Assembly: GCA_003417655.1 (NCBI GenBank)
Contig: QVMW01000007.1
Span: 1-64,000 of the forward strand
From: Rhodobacteraceae bacterium 63075
GTDB taxonomy: Bacteria > Pseudomonadota > Alphaproteobacteria > Rhodobacterales > Rhodobacteraceae
Direction: 5' to 3'
Length of the DNA stretch: 64,000 nucleotides
Of the stretch, positions 46,861 through 55,438 are shown in pieces. Below the pieces are notes generated by a model. It was given only the letters and a program-made list of their open reading frames with translations, was not told the origin of the DNA and ran no database searches. Made by a program: the position numbers and the translations under genes. The first letter of the stretch is position 1. Every line of letters starts with the position of its first letter.

Positions 46861-47595
46861 TCATTTCAACAATGGCCCGGTCTGGTCCAGATAGGCCGGA
46901 TCGAATTCGGCCAGCTCCGCCAGCCCTTCATAGTCGTGAACCGTCACATGTCCGTCCCGAAAGGTCACCAGCCCTTTCTCGCGAAGCTGCCGCAGAACGC
47001 GGTTCACATGGACCGCGCTCAATCCCAGGGTATCGGCGAGGTGATATTGCGTCAGCGGGCAGTCGAAGCCGACCTTGCTGCCCATTCCCACCAGCGCAAG
47101 TCTTGATCCCAACTCCAGCAGAAAATGTGCCATGCGCGCGAGCGCATCACGCCGGCCGATCCCGACGAGATGCTCCACGACCATCGCCTCGTCCCGTGAC
47201 GCCGCCCAGAGAATTGCCGTCGCCAGGCGCGGCGTCTGTTCGAAGGCCTCAAGCAGGTCACTCGTCAGCACTTCGGCCGCCTCGATATCCACGATGGGCT
47301 CGAAGCTGTGGTCCGAGGTGCGCAAGAGAACGCTCCGCAACCCGAGGAAATCCCCCGGAATCTGGAAATCGACGATCTGCCGCGTCCCGTCGGCCTGTAG
47401 CTTGTAGGAAGAGACCCAGCCCGCTGACAGAATATACGCGGCCTGAGCGGACTGCCCCTGATGCACCATGTCGCGCCCGGCGACGAAGGATCGGCGCCTC
47501 TGGTGCAGCCGTTCGAGCACGGCCAGCTCGACCTCGGACAGGGCCACGAAAGCCGAAAGCTTGCGGGTCAGAGGGCTATGCTCGATCGGTGTCAT
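46861..47595 (-). CDS. Crp/Fnr-family transcriptional regulator
   Basis: This 244-residue protein has a cyclic-nucleotide-binding-like domain at about 15-125 (GDFLGLRSVLLRTSDHSF) and a C-terminal winged HTH (QYHLADTLGLSAVHVNRVLRQL). No Cys cluster of Fnr type is visible. The start is ATG 47595 (MTPIEHSPLTRKL); the longer upstream frame is not conserved-looking. It probably regulates the neighbouring small stress genes. Confidence 0.9.
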   Translation of the reverse strand: MTPIEHSPLTRKLSAFVALSEVELAVLERLHQRRRSFVAGRDMVHQGQSAQAAYILSAGWVSSYKLQADGTRQIVDFQIPGDFLGLRSVLLRTSDHSFEPIVDIEAAEVLTSDLLEAFEQTPRLATAILWAASRDEAMVVEHLVGIGRRDALARMAHFLLELGSRLALVGMGSKVGFDCPLTQYHLADTLGLSAVHVNRVLRQLREKGLVTFRDGHVTVHDYEGLAELAEFDPAYLDQTGPLLK

Positions 47596-47741
47596 TGGGC
47601 CTCCAGGCGCCTCGCGATCCAAGAGCGGAAATCGGTCCCGATACTGCTCTGGATCAGTCCAGCATAGGGCATTTCCTGTCATAAGTAAGGACGGTTCTGA
47701 ACCTTACCATCTTGGTTCACGATGCAAGGAAGGAAACTCCG

Positions 47742-47978
47742 ATGTCCACCGCAAGCGAACCATCAGGCCAGGCCGCCCTGTCTATCTGCGAGGCGCTCAT
47801 GCTGGCCATGAATGATGGTGGCGTCTTGTCAGAAAACGAAATCGTTGGCGTTCTTCGCGATGCCGCGGCGACCCATCAGAATGCCGTCGGAACCGCAAGC
47901 GAACCCGAAAAACACCAGGCCGTGGCGGATTTGATCAATGCGATCATCGCCGGCGGGAACTCGGTTCGAAGACCGTAA
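47742..47978 (+). CDS. Hypothetical small helical protein
   Basis: This 78-residue protein (AALSICEALMLAMNDGGVLSE; VADLINAIIAGGNS) begins at ATG 47742 after AAGGAAAC. It is acidic, soluble and mostly helical. It is divergent from the Crp/Fnr-type gene; GGTTCTGAACC near 47691 in the shared gap could be that regulator's operator. The function is unknown. Confidence 0.68.
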   Translation: MSTASEPSGQAALSICEALMLAMNDGGVLSENEIVGVLRDAAATHQNAVGTASEPEKHQAVADLINAIIAGGNSVRRP

Positions 47979-48032
47979 AACTTCAAGGCAGCGGGGCCAG
48001 CCCGTAACCCACGCGAATTTGGAGACAAACAG

Positions 48033-48164
48033 ATGTCCAGACATGAAAAAAGACACGGCAACCGCGAAGCGAAAAAACCGAAGAAGCCCAAGGAGAAGGC
48101 TGTGGCAACAGCAGATTCCCTCAAGGACAAGGCACCGCTCAATATAGGCAAAAGTCGCAAGTAG
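48033..48164 (+). CDS. Very small Lys-rich conserved protein
   Basis: A 43-residue frame reads MSRHEKRHGNREAKKPKKPK, then EKAVATADSLKDK and ends GKSRK. GGAGAC precedes the ATG. The strongly basic composition suggests nucleic-acid binding. Similar short proteins occur in rhizobia and roseobacters as I recall them. It was too short to be noticed by length alone. Confidence 0.68.
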   Translation: MSRHEKRHGNREAKKPKKPKEKAVATADSLKDKAPLNIGKSRK

Positions 48165-48207
48165 CCCCTGCAAGAAACATGCGCGGGAGACCCGGGCCGG
48201 TGAGGTG

Positions 48208-49887
48208 TCAGGAGCTTGCGCTCGTCTCCTGAGCGTCGGGAGCATCCGGCGCCGGCCCGTCTTCGGGGGCGGTCGGATGGACTTCGGCCTCGGCTTTCTC
48301 GGCCTTCTCGCGTTCGGATTCCCGCAGCAGCAGGCGTTCGATTCGCTGTTCGAGAAGACGCGCTTTCTCATCGCGGGCCGCGATCTCCTGCGACAGGTCA
48401 CGGTAAAGCGAGACCGCGAGCAGGATCATCAGAAGCATGAACGGGAAGGCCGCGATGATCGAAACCGTCCGCAGGCTCTCCAGGCCGCCGGCCAGCAGCA
48501 GCACCACGACCAGCACCATCTGCAAGGAGCCCCAGAGCACCCGCACCGCGCGTGTCGGGTTAAGCACGCCTTTCGACGTGAACATGCCAAGCACGAAAGT
48601 GGCCGAGTCGGCCGAGGTCACGAGGAACATGCCGACAAGCGCGATGGATGCGACGGTGAGCACCCCGCTGGCAGGCAATTGATCGAGCAAGGCGTAGAGC
48701 CCGGCCGGAACCTCGGCAGCCACGGCGTCGGCGATACCGGCATTCCCGAAGATCTCGAACTGGATGGCAGCGCCACCGAAGGTCGAGAACCACAGCATGC
48801 TCAGTGCCACCGGCACGATCATCACGCCCAGGACGAACTCGCGGATGGTGCGGCCGCGCGAAATCCGCGCGATGAAACTCCCGACAAACGGTGCCCAGCT
48901 CAGCCCCCAGGCCCAGTAGAACATGGTCCATTGCTCAACCCACGCGCCATCCGAATAGGGCGAGGTGACAAGGCTCATCTGGATGACGTTGCCCAGGTAC
49001 TCGCCCAGGGTTTGGGTAAAGACCCCGAATATGAAGGACGTCGGGCCAAAGAGCAGAACCGCGCCAAGAAGCGCCGCCGCAAGCATCATGTTGGCATTGC
49101 TCAGCAGCCGTACGCCACGGTCCAGAGGGGTCATCGCCGAGAGCGTGAAGAGGATGCCGATAACGGCGAGGATCACCAGTTGCGCCGGAAAGCCGTAGGG
49201 GATGCCGGTGAGCTGCGAGACACCGCTGTTGATCTGCAATGCACCAAGGCCCAGCGTCGTGGCCACGCCGAAGACCGTCGAGACGACCGTCAGCACGTCA
49301 ATCGCCTTGCCCCAGCCGCCATCCACGCGAGTTCCCAAAAGCGGGCGGAAGGTTTCGCTGATCAAGCCATGGCTTTCGTGGCGAAACCGGACATAGGCGA
49401 GCGCGAGCCCCACCAGCGCAAAGGTCGCCCACTGGTGCAACCCCCAGTGAAAGAAGGCATAGAGCATGCCGGTCTGTGCCGCCTCGGCCGTGCGCGGCAG
49501 CCCGGTGCCGAGCGGAGGGGCGTTGAAATGCATCATCGGCTCGGCCACGCCCCAAAACACGAGACCAACGCCCATGCCCCCCGAAAAGATCATCGCAAGC
49601 CAGCTCTGGAATGAGAACTCGGGCCGCTCGTCCGGGGCGCCCAGCCTGATGGTCCCGATCCGCGACAGGCCAAGGAACAGCACGAAAAAGACGAATCCGC
49701 TCATGACCAGAAGGTACATCCAGCCGACGTTCACCGCTGTCGCATGCAGCACTGTTTGCGCGGCACGCTCCACAGCCGCAGGTGCGATCGCCGCGGCCAG
49801 TACGAAGATCGCGACGATCGCAACCGAAACGCGAAAGACGGCACCGACATCACCAAGGATCGTCGTCGAACTGACTGGTCGGCGCAT
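48208..49887 (-). CDS. BCCT-family betaine/carnitine/choline transporter
   Basis: This 559-residue inner-membrane carrier has 12 predicted helices. Family signatures are SGGMGVGLVFWGVAEPM (Gly-rich helix 3), the Trp-rich WTMFYWAWGLSWAPFVGSFI segment, and VTSADSATFVLGMF. The GMGVG motif resembles Na+-coupled BetP/OpuD types rather than the CaiT exchanger. The C-terminal tail is long and charged (EQRIERLLLRESEREKAEK), as in osmosensing carriers. It could supply glycine betaine or carnitine to the catabolic cluster at 8-18 kb. AAGGAGA precedes ATG 49887. Confidence 0.93.
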   Translation of the reverse strand: MRRPVSSTTILGDVGAVFRVSVAIVAIFVLAAAIAPAAVERAAQTVLHATAVNVGWMYLLVMSGFVFFVLFLGLSRIGTIRLGAPDERPEFSFQSWLAMIFSGGMGVGLVFWGVAEPMMHFNAPPLGTGLPRTAEAAQTGMLYAFFHWGLHQWATFALVGLALAYVRFRHESHGLISETFRPLLGTRVDGGWGKAIDVLTVVSTVFGVATTLGLGALQINSGVSQLTGIPYGFPAQLVILAVIGILFTLSAMTPLDRGVRLLSNANMMLAAALLGAVLLFGPTSFIFGVFTQTLGEYLGNVIQMSLVTSPYSDGAWVEQWTMFYWAWGLSWAPFVGSFIARISRGRTIREFVLGVMIVPVALSMLWFSTFGGAAIQFEIFGNAGIADAVAAEVPAGLYALLDQLPASGVLTVASIALVGMFLVTSADSATFVLGMFTSKGVLNPTRAVRVLWGSLQMVLVVVLLLAGGLESLRTVSIIAAFPFMLLMILLAVSLYRDLSQEIAARDEKARLLEQRIERLLLRESEREKAEKAEAEVHPTAPEDGPAPDAPDAQETSASS

Positions 49888-50316
49888 TCGTGTCTCCTTT
49901 TCTAAAGCGCGCTGCGCTTGGCGAGAATCTGCGGTCCAGATTTTTCACGAAATGCTTTGATTGACACCCTAACCGGCGTAACGAAGTCAGTCGAACTCCC
50001 AAGAGACAAGCGAACCTTCGCCCCGTCATCGGGCGCATGAGGTGCGGCGCGATATGGGCATCTGGCGGAATTGAAGCGATTTTTCTCGGGAACGCTCTCA
50101 CTCAGCTGTGATGCTCAAGCACGCCGCCAACGCGTGGGGTGAACGTTCGGCAAATTGGCAGAGTGACCCTATTTGACATGGCCGGGAGAGTTCGGGCGGT
50201 TGAGAAAACGGTTTTTCAGACTGCTTCGGCCGGTGGAGCGTGATCCGCCCGGACGGACAAGCTGCATTGCTTATTTCCAGGCGGCCTTGAACCCGCAGGG
50301 CCGTGAGTTGTGCGGA
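49888..50316. other. Intergenic stretch, no gene seen
   Basis: The 429 bases upstream of the BCCT gene and downstream of the hibernation-factor gene hold no convincing frame. They should contain the BCCT promoter. No clear consensus or palindrome stands out. Confidence 0.45.
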
Positions 50317-50634
50317 TCAGCGCCGCTTGTCGAGCTTGCCGAACTCGTTGTCCAGCAGCGCGCGCAGTTTCTTTGCCGCTCCACGCAAAGCCGCTTCGAC
50401 GTCATTGTCGCCATGGGTGACGGTCTGCGGCTGCATTCCTTCGGGTCGCGCCTCGATCGTGCATTGAATGTCATCCGCCCCGCCCTTGGCCCCATTCACA
50501 TCGACCAGATGCACCTCAATACGAGACAGGCGATCAGTGAGATGACCCAAAGCACTGTTGGCGACGGATTCAGCTATTTGCGCCAGACGCTCGTCACCCT
50601 GAATGTTGCTGTCGGTGTTGAGCTGGAATTGCAC
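50317..50634 (-). CDS. HPF/RaiA-type ribosome hibernation factor-like protein
   Basis: This 105-residue protein begins at GTG 50634 behind GAGGAGA. It shows the S30AE/HPF pattern: MQFQLNTDSNIQGDERLAQI, LSRIEVHLVDVNGAKGGADD, IQCTIEARPEGMQPQTVT and a final helix AALRGAAKKLRALLDNEFG. These proteins bind the 30S decoding region and silence ribosomes under stress. It is the short form and has no long-HPF C-terminal domain. Confidence 0.8.
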   Translation of the reverse strand: MQFQLNTDSNIQGDERLAQIAESVANSALGHLTDRLSRIEVHLVDVNGAKGGADDIQCTIEARPEGMQPQTVTHGDNDVEAALRGAAKKLRALLDNEFGKLDKRR

Positions 50635-51135
50635 GTCAAGTCTCCTCTTCGTAAAGTCCGACGATATGCGGTCAAGGGCCCTTTTACAAGCTTATGATAG
50701 CCGATCCAGCCTGATACCAATCGGAGCACACATTGCGCTTGGACTCGCAACGTCATGTGGCGGTGCAGAGCGTAACCTGACTTTCTGCCACCTGAATGTC
50801 TGCTCCCACCAAAACCGAATGAAAGCACCGCACCGGCAGCGAATTTCCGCTTCCCGTCCTGATTCCGGCAATCTACAATTGCAGCATTGATCCTTATTGG
50901 CTCTCATTAGGCATTCGCTGCACTCAGCTTTGAAGGTCCGCTATCAAGGAGTCGCCCAATCCTTGCAAATCCTGCCTCTGTGCATTGCCGCTGTTCGATC
51001 GTCACTCTCATTGGTAAAACGGGGCTTGATTCGAATAGTGGCCGAACCACCGATCATTGTCAGTGACTTCAGTATTAAACCGCCCAGTGAGCTGGACGGT
51101 TTAAGGAAAGAACTCTCGGCCGGTGCCTTGGGCCA
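50635..51135 (-). terminator. Gene-free stretch containing a hairpin terminator
   Basis: TTAAACCG-c-CCAG at 51075-51087 pairs with CTGG-a-CGGTTTAA at 51092-51104 (one mismatch, 4-base loop). It lies 31 bases past the end of the minus-strand gene at 51136, so it likely ends that operon. The other 440 bases hold nothing I can support. Confidence 0.6.
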
Positions 51136-51357
51136 TCAGCCCATGGCCTTCGCAAGCGTGCCGGGTGGCCCATACATCACCTTCTCGGCGAGGATCAGGG
51201 CTTCGAAGAGGCTCATGCCGTGCGGCTCGGGATCGAAGAAGCGGCGCTTGCGGGCGGGCACGTAGCCGGCCACTTCGGGGTATCGCTTGGCCAGCGCGAC
51301 GGCTTCATCATGTTTGGTTTGGTACGGTCGCGGGCGCGGGATCGTTAGGTCCAGCAC
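51136..51357 (-). CDS. Hypothetical protein coupled to an XRE regulator
   Basis: This 73-residue protein starts at GTG 51357, inside the 3' end of the XRE gene (13-base overlap). It reads TIPRPRPYQTKHDEAVALAK, then PEVAGYVPARKRRFFDPEPH and ends with a helix (FEALILAEKVMYG). The coupling and conserved-looking text suggest a real partner of the regulator, perhaps an antitoxin/toxin-like pair, but no family is recognised. Confidence 0.62.
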   Translation of the reverse strand: MLDLTIPRPRPYQTKHDEAVALAKRYPEVAGYVPARKRRFFDPEPHGMSLFEALILAEKVMYGPPGTLAKAMG

Positions 51358-51689
51358 TGGATTGTGGCCGGCGATGGTCGCGGCGGCCGCTTGAGCGACG
51401 CACTCCGGTTAAAGGTCTGCGCCGTTGGCTCCTCACCCATCGGCAAGGTGGCCAGGCGCTCGGCGAGACGCGCGCGCTGCTCGGCCATGAGTTCGGCAAA
51501 GAGGCTTTCAAAGGATCGCCCGTAGATCAGCGACAGGGCGATGATCTGGTCAAGCGAGGGGCGATGCTTGCCGTGTTCCAGATCGGACACCGAGGATTGG
51601 TGCAGATCGAGGAAATGGGCAAGATCGCTTTGTTTGAATCCCGTCTTGCGCCGGGCGAGGCGCAGGTCCTGGGAGAATTGTGTACTCAT
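51345..51689 (-). CDS. XRE-family helix-turn-helix regulator
   Basis: This 114-residue protein starts at ATG 51689. It has an N-terminal HTH (LARRKTGFKQSDLAHFLDL then HQSSVSDLEHGKHRPSLDQI) and a helical tail (SFESLFAELMAEQRARLAER). It is likely the repressor of its own two-gene operon. Confidence 0.85.
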   Translation of the reverse strand: MSTQFSQDLRLARRKTGFKQSDLAHFLDLHQSSVSDLEHGKHRPSLDQIIALSLIYGRSFESLFAELMAEQRARLAERLATLPMGEEPTAQTFNRSASLKRPPRPSPATIQCWT

Positions 51690-52035
51690 ATGCAAGGTAC
51701 TTAAACTGATAGACCACCAGTTCAGGTCGCCAAGGCAGCGGGCCCTAGCAGGCATGGTATCAGGTCGGTCTATGCGGCGTGGGGTTCGGGGCGCGATGGG
51801 CCTTGAAGGGTCGAAGGCGGTATCCGGACCCCTCAAGGGTCCGGCTGCGCGCGCCATTCGATCCTTCGATGTGCGTCCCTGCAATGCGGATCAGCGGTGG
51901 CTCAGCAACATCAATGAACGGATGGTGAGAGCCCCGGAGCGGCGGCTGACCGGGCCGGAGCTGCCTTGGCGAAGACGAATTTGGGCTTCCCTTTCTTACA
52001 GAATTTCAAACTCGAAGACAAAAAATGCCGCCTCG

Positions 52036-52423
52036 CTAGGAGACGGCATATGGGATGGACCCATGTTGATCAGAAGAGCTTGAGCTGGCGGGGCTGGCCT
52101 CGAGGCGCGCGGGCCAGGCCGGATCCGTGGCGGCCTCGTCCAGCCAGGCCAGAACAAAGGCAGCAATCGCGGCTTTCTCCGGAATGGCATCACGGTCCAC
52201 GAAGGCGGACCGATAGCCGGTTTCCGGGACCGGCAAGATGTCATCGCAGCGCAGCTCTATGTGCCAGAGCGCGCCGCCCAGCCAGTTTTCCTCGAAGGTG
52301 ACGGCGATCTCGCGGTTTTGCCAAGTGACCGTGAGAGCCCCGGACCACCCGTTCCGAGCCACAGTCTTTGCAGCGCGGGACCACGCCGATCACTTCAGGG
52401 GTTTCATCTTGTTTCGCACCCAT
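52036..52423 (-). pseudogene. Fused remnants of two small genes
   Basis: From ATG 52423, behind an excellent AAAGGAG, a frame reads MGAKQDETPEVIGVVPRCKD and CGSERVVR, the start of a zinc-ribbon protein, then abruptly loses sense. In the next frame a different conserved-looking text begins (LTVTWQNREIAVTFEENWLG; IELRCDDILPVPETGYRSAF) and runs to 52036. A deletion appears to have joined the 5' end of one gene to the body of its neighbour out of frame. The second part could still be made from GTG 52362 (108 residues). Confidence 0.5.
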
Positions 52424-53220
52424 GGGGTATCTCCTTTCGCTGAAGCGGGCTGGAGGGATTTCCAGCGCGCTTCACGAGAGGTGATGCGGGATGCGGGGAA
52501 CTGTCTGGATACAGGGTATGGCGGCAGCTGATGTCAGCCTAGCCTACGCGATATCGGCTGCAGGCATATCGGTGTGGCTAGATGCTGCTCCTGCGCAAGG
52601 CAGACTGTCTGCATGTCCCCCAAACGATGCGCCGCTTTTCACCCGCCTCATGCCGCAGTTCACCCAGGATGATTCCCAGAACCGTCCAAACCACGAGGCG
52701 ACCGCCTGGATCATGCACCACGGCGCAAGACTGAAGCCATTCACCGCCACCATGGATGCACCGCATCATCGAAACGGATACCAGGGCCGCTAGGCGCGGT
52801 CGTGTACGCCCGTATCATGGGGTCATGACCGAGTCACTTTTCGAACCTTTAAGGGTGTGACCGGCACGCCATAGACTAGCCATGCGTCAATCCCTGTGGT
52901 GAGTCATCTTCATTTTTACCCAGTCTTTGGCGAAGCTTGGGTGCATTGCCACGTAGCTTTTTCCTTTTGACCTGCCACTAACCTTTCACCCAGCCGCGAC
53001 CGGATTCCGGTTGGAGTCAAGGATGGGCCTAGGTCAGCTTGAGGAGTTTATTAGGCTCTTGTTTCAGTGGTGAGCTGAGCAGGATTCGAGCCAACTTCCT
53101 ATCGATTTAGAGTTGTAGGCTCCCAACAGCGTTTATCTGCTCAGAGCAATTCGTCTAGCATTTCCGAGACAAAAACGAGACAATTCCGCTAAATTAAAGC
53201 CTATAAATACCTGATTTTAT
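52424..53220. other. Junction region, no firm gene; tRNA-like remnant
   Basis: About 800 bases between the accessory region and the first integrated element. A 63-residue minus-strand frame at 52578-52769 contains DPGGRLVVWTVLGIILGELR, which looks protein-like, but it has no ribosome binding site. On the minus strand, 53068-53095 reads like a decayed tRNA 3' end (GCTCGAATCC then a CCA), with no foldable body. It may mark an older attachment event. Confidence 0.4.
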
Positions 53221-53267
53221 TGGTCGGAGTGAGAGGATTCGAACCTCCGGCCCCTGCCTCCCGAAGG
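53221..53267 (-). other. Attachment site: 3' fragment of tRNA-Pro (anticodon loop reads CGG)
   Basis: Read on the minus strand this is the tRNA 3' half: anticodon loop TTCGGGA, anticodon 3' stem, variable loop, T-arm GGTTCGAATCC and acceptor end CACTCCGACCA. The 5' half is absent, so it is not a functional tRNA. It is the left att site of element A. Confidence 0.85.
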
Positions 53268-53392
53268 CTAAGGAATTAGTGATCTGGAGCATTCAGCCCA
53301 TGACTTGTCTACCCCTATAGCATTTGATTTTTCAATGAAAATAGTGTTCTACTTGAGTGTGTCGCTCTTTCGGAGCGCGTCTAGATTTACCT

Positions 53393-53431
53393 GGATTTAC
53401 CCATCCCGTGCTTCCTATGTGCTTCCTGTAG
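53393..53431 (+). repeat. Integrase arm-type repeats, left end of element A
   Basis: GGATTTACC at 53393-53401 is followed by CGTGCTTCCTATGTGCTTCC (53407-53426), which holds two copies of GTGCTTCC 11 bases apart. The same arrangement recurs at the right end of the element (59826-59862). Position and duplication suit arm-binding sites for the adjacent integrase. Confidence 0.6.
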
Positions 53432-53435
53432 CGAA

Positions 53436-54716
53436 ATGGCCCAAGACCGACTGACCAAGACCCAAGTGGACAAGCTCGAACCGCGAGAGAAAGAGTACTT
53501 TGTCTGGTGTGGCAAACTTGCGGGCTTTGGCGTTCGGGTCTGGCCCACTGGCCGCAAGGTTTTCGTTGTCCAGTATCGAGCTGGAGGCCGTGACGCTCCA
53601 ACGCGCCGCAAATCGCTGGGCGTCTATGGCACGGTCACGACCGACGAGGCCCGCAAAGCCGCCGAATCCTATCTGGCATCCGCACACCTTGGAAACGATC
53701 TGGTTGGAAAGGAACGGCAGGCGCGAGCCGAAATGAACGTCAACCAGCTCTGTGATGACTACATCAAGCACGGGATGACGACCAAGAAGCCGAGCACAAT
53801 CAAAACGGACCTTGGGCGGATCAACGGTCACATCCGCCCGTTGGTCGGAAAAAAGAAAATCAGCTCTTTGACCCGGCGCGACGTCGAGCAGCTTTTGGTA
53901 GACGTGGCCGAAGGAAAGACAGCGCGAGACATTCGCACAGAGAAGGGGCGCTCGATCATAACGGGCGGCAAGGGTACGGCGACCCGAACCGTTCGGCTCT
54001 TGGGCGGCATTTTCACCTACGCAATGAACCACGGTCTTGTGGAGGCCAATCCTTGTGCAGGCGTGAAGGTCTACAAAGACGGATCAAAGGAACGATTCCT
54101 GAGCCAGGATGAATTGGACAGTCTGGCTAAGACACTCGAAGAAGCCGAAACCATCGGTCTGCCATGGACGCTGCGAACCGATGCCAAGACCAAGCACCGC
54201 CCGAAAGATGAACACATGCGCGAAGTTATCTCCCCGCATGTGACCGGCGCGATCCGTTTGCTCGTGCTTACCGGGTGCCGCCTTCGGGAAATCTTGCATC
54301 TTCGCTGGAACGAGGTGGATTTGGAGCGCGGCTTGCTGAACCTACCCGACAGCAAGACCGGACGAAAGACGGTCTACCTGTCGAATGCCGCCATTGAGTT
54401 ATTGGAGAACCTACCCCGCGCGGGAACCTATGTTGTCGCTGGTGATAACCCAAACAAGCCGCGCGCGGACCTCAAGCGCCCTTGGAAGCGTATTTCGGAA
54501 CACGCTGGGATTGCGGATGTCCGTATCCACGATCTGCGGCACACATTTGCGTCGGTGGGCGCGGCACAAGGTTTGAGCCTTCAAGTGATCGGCAAGCTCT
54601 TGGGTCACAAATCACCTGAGACGACCGCCCGATATGCGCATCTCACCGAAGACCCGTTGCGGCGAGCATTGAACGATATGTCTGGCAGCCTGCCTTTCAG
54701 GCGGAACAACAACTGA
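53436..54716 (+). CDS. int: Tyrosine-type site-specific integrase (P4/DUF4102 type)
   Basis: This 426-residue recombinase integrates and excises element A at tRNA-Pro. An N-terminal arm-binding DUF4102 domain (residues 5-90, LAGFGVRVWPTGRKVFVVQY) is followed by a core-binding domain (100-200) and a catalytic domain with LTGCRLREILHLRW (Arg), HDLRHTFASVG (His-x-x-Arg), LLGHKSPETTARYAHL (His and nucleophile Tyr). Length is normal. It lies 168 bases inside the left attachment site. Confidence 0.96.
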   Translation: MAQDRLTKTQVDKLEPREKEYFVWCGKLAGFGVRVWPTGRKVFVVQYRAGGRDAPTRRKSLGVYGTVTTDEARKAAESYLASAHLGNDLVGKERQARAEMNVNQLCDDYIKHGMTTKKPSTIKTDLGRINGHIRPLVGKKKISSLTRRDVEQLLVDVAEGKTARDIRTEKGRSIITGGKGTATRTVRLLGGIFTYAMNHGLVEANPCAGVKVYKDGSKERFLSQDELDSLAKTLEEAETIGLPWTLRTDAKTKHRPKDEHMREVISPHVTGAIRLLVLTGCRLREILHLRWNEVDLERGLLNLPDSKTGRKTVYLSNAAIELLENLPRAGTYVVAGDNPNKPRADLKRPWKRISEHAGIADVRIHDLRHTFASVGAAQGLSLQVIGKLLGHKSPETTARYAHLTEDPLRRALNDMSGSLPFRRNNN

Positions 54717-54856
54717 AAAGGAATCCCTTCAATTCAGACCTTTACGCCATCGAGGCAAAAAAGTTGCCATAGGTGGCCGAAAGAAATCAGCGTTCCACTG
54801 TATGTAATGCAGCCACAAGAAGCGTGGCATTCCAACGGCAAGAAGGAGTGACACCA

Positions 54857-55090
54857 TTGGAACGTCATCTGAGACCAAACGAAGCTGTCCAGTACATCAA
54901 CACCAGCTACGGCTTTCGCTACAGCCCCAAGTATCTCGCCAAACTGCGGAGTACGTCGTCGCACGGTCCAACATTCGTGCGCCACGGTGGCCGGGTCTAC
55001 TACCGCCCGAGCGATTTGGACGCATGGATTGAACGGCGGACCACAGCCCTGCAATCCACATCGAGCGTGAGGCGCGAAATCATCAATTGA
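54857..55090 (+). CDS. AlpA/excisionase-like helix-turn-helix protein
   Basis: This 77-residue protein starts at TTG 54857 behind GAAGGAG. Its content, LRPNEAVQYINTSYGFRYSP then RVYYRPSDLDAWIERR, matches the MerR-like winged-helix fold of excisionases and AlpA regulators. It directly follows the integrase gene and probably controls excision of element A. Confidence 0.78.
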   Translation: MERHLRPNEAVQYINTSYGFRYSPKYLAKLRSTSSHGPTFVRHGGRVYYRPSDLDAWIERRTTALQSTSSVRREIIN

Positions 55091-55204
55091 TTTCAGGGCC
55101 TTAAGAAAATGATTTGTTGACACCTTCTGAGGGTCTGGTTTGTATTGATAGGTGAAGGCCGTCCTGCCTTCACCGTGACGCCAACCAACAGAAAGGGTCT
55201 CGTC

Positions 55205-55411
55205 ATGGAAGATCACAATGACAACTTCATCCTCATCCCGGCCAAGAGCGGAGGCGGTGCGCTTGTGCGGCGCAGCCAGATCGCGGGAGGCCGCGCCAAC
55301 GGTGGCGAAGGGGCTATCCTCTATCTGGCTTCCGGCCCATCCGTCTACACCACGGCAACCATTCCGCAGCTTGCCGAATACCTGGGGGCGCGAAAGGCTG
55401 AAATCGCCTGA
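55205..55411 (+). CDS. Hypothetical small protein
   Basis: This 68-residue protein begins MEDHNDNFILIPAKSGGGAL and contains a strand-rich middle (GAILYLASGPSVYTTATIPQ) and a short C-terminal helix. AAAGGG lies before the ATG. No family is recognised. It is followed 27 bases later by the solo arm-binding gene. Confidence 0.62.
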   Translation: MEDHNDNFILIPAKSGGGALVRRSQIAGGRANGGEGAILYLASGPSVYTTATIPQLAEYLGARKAEIA

Positions 55412-55438
55412 TCCGGTCACGACTTGCGGGGTCTCGCC

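Noticed and set aside
46818..47684. 288-residue Arg/Pro/Ser-rich frame antisense to the Crp/Fnr gene
   Set aside because: No domain, and composition is typical of a shadow frame.
48205..49614. 469-residue frame antisense to the BCCT gene
   Set aside because: The BCCT frame has 12 helices and family motifs; the antisense text is charged and low in complexity.
52491..52793. 100-residue plus-strand frame in the junction region
   Set aside because: Overlaps a better minus-strand text (DPGGRLVVWTVLG) and has no family-like segment.
53221..53295. Complete tRNA-Pro gene
   Set aside because: Only the 3' half is present; the 5' acceptor strand, D-arm and 5' anticodon stem are missing, so it is an att fragment.
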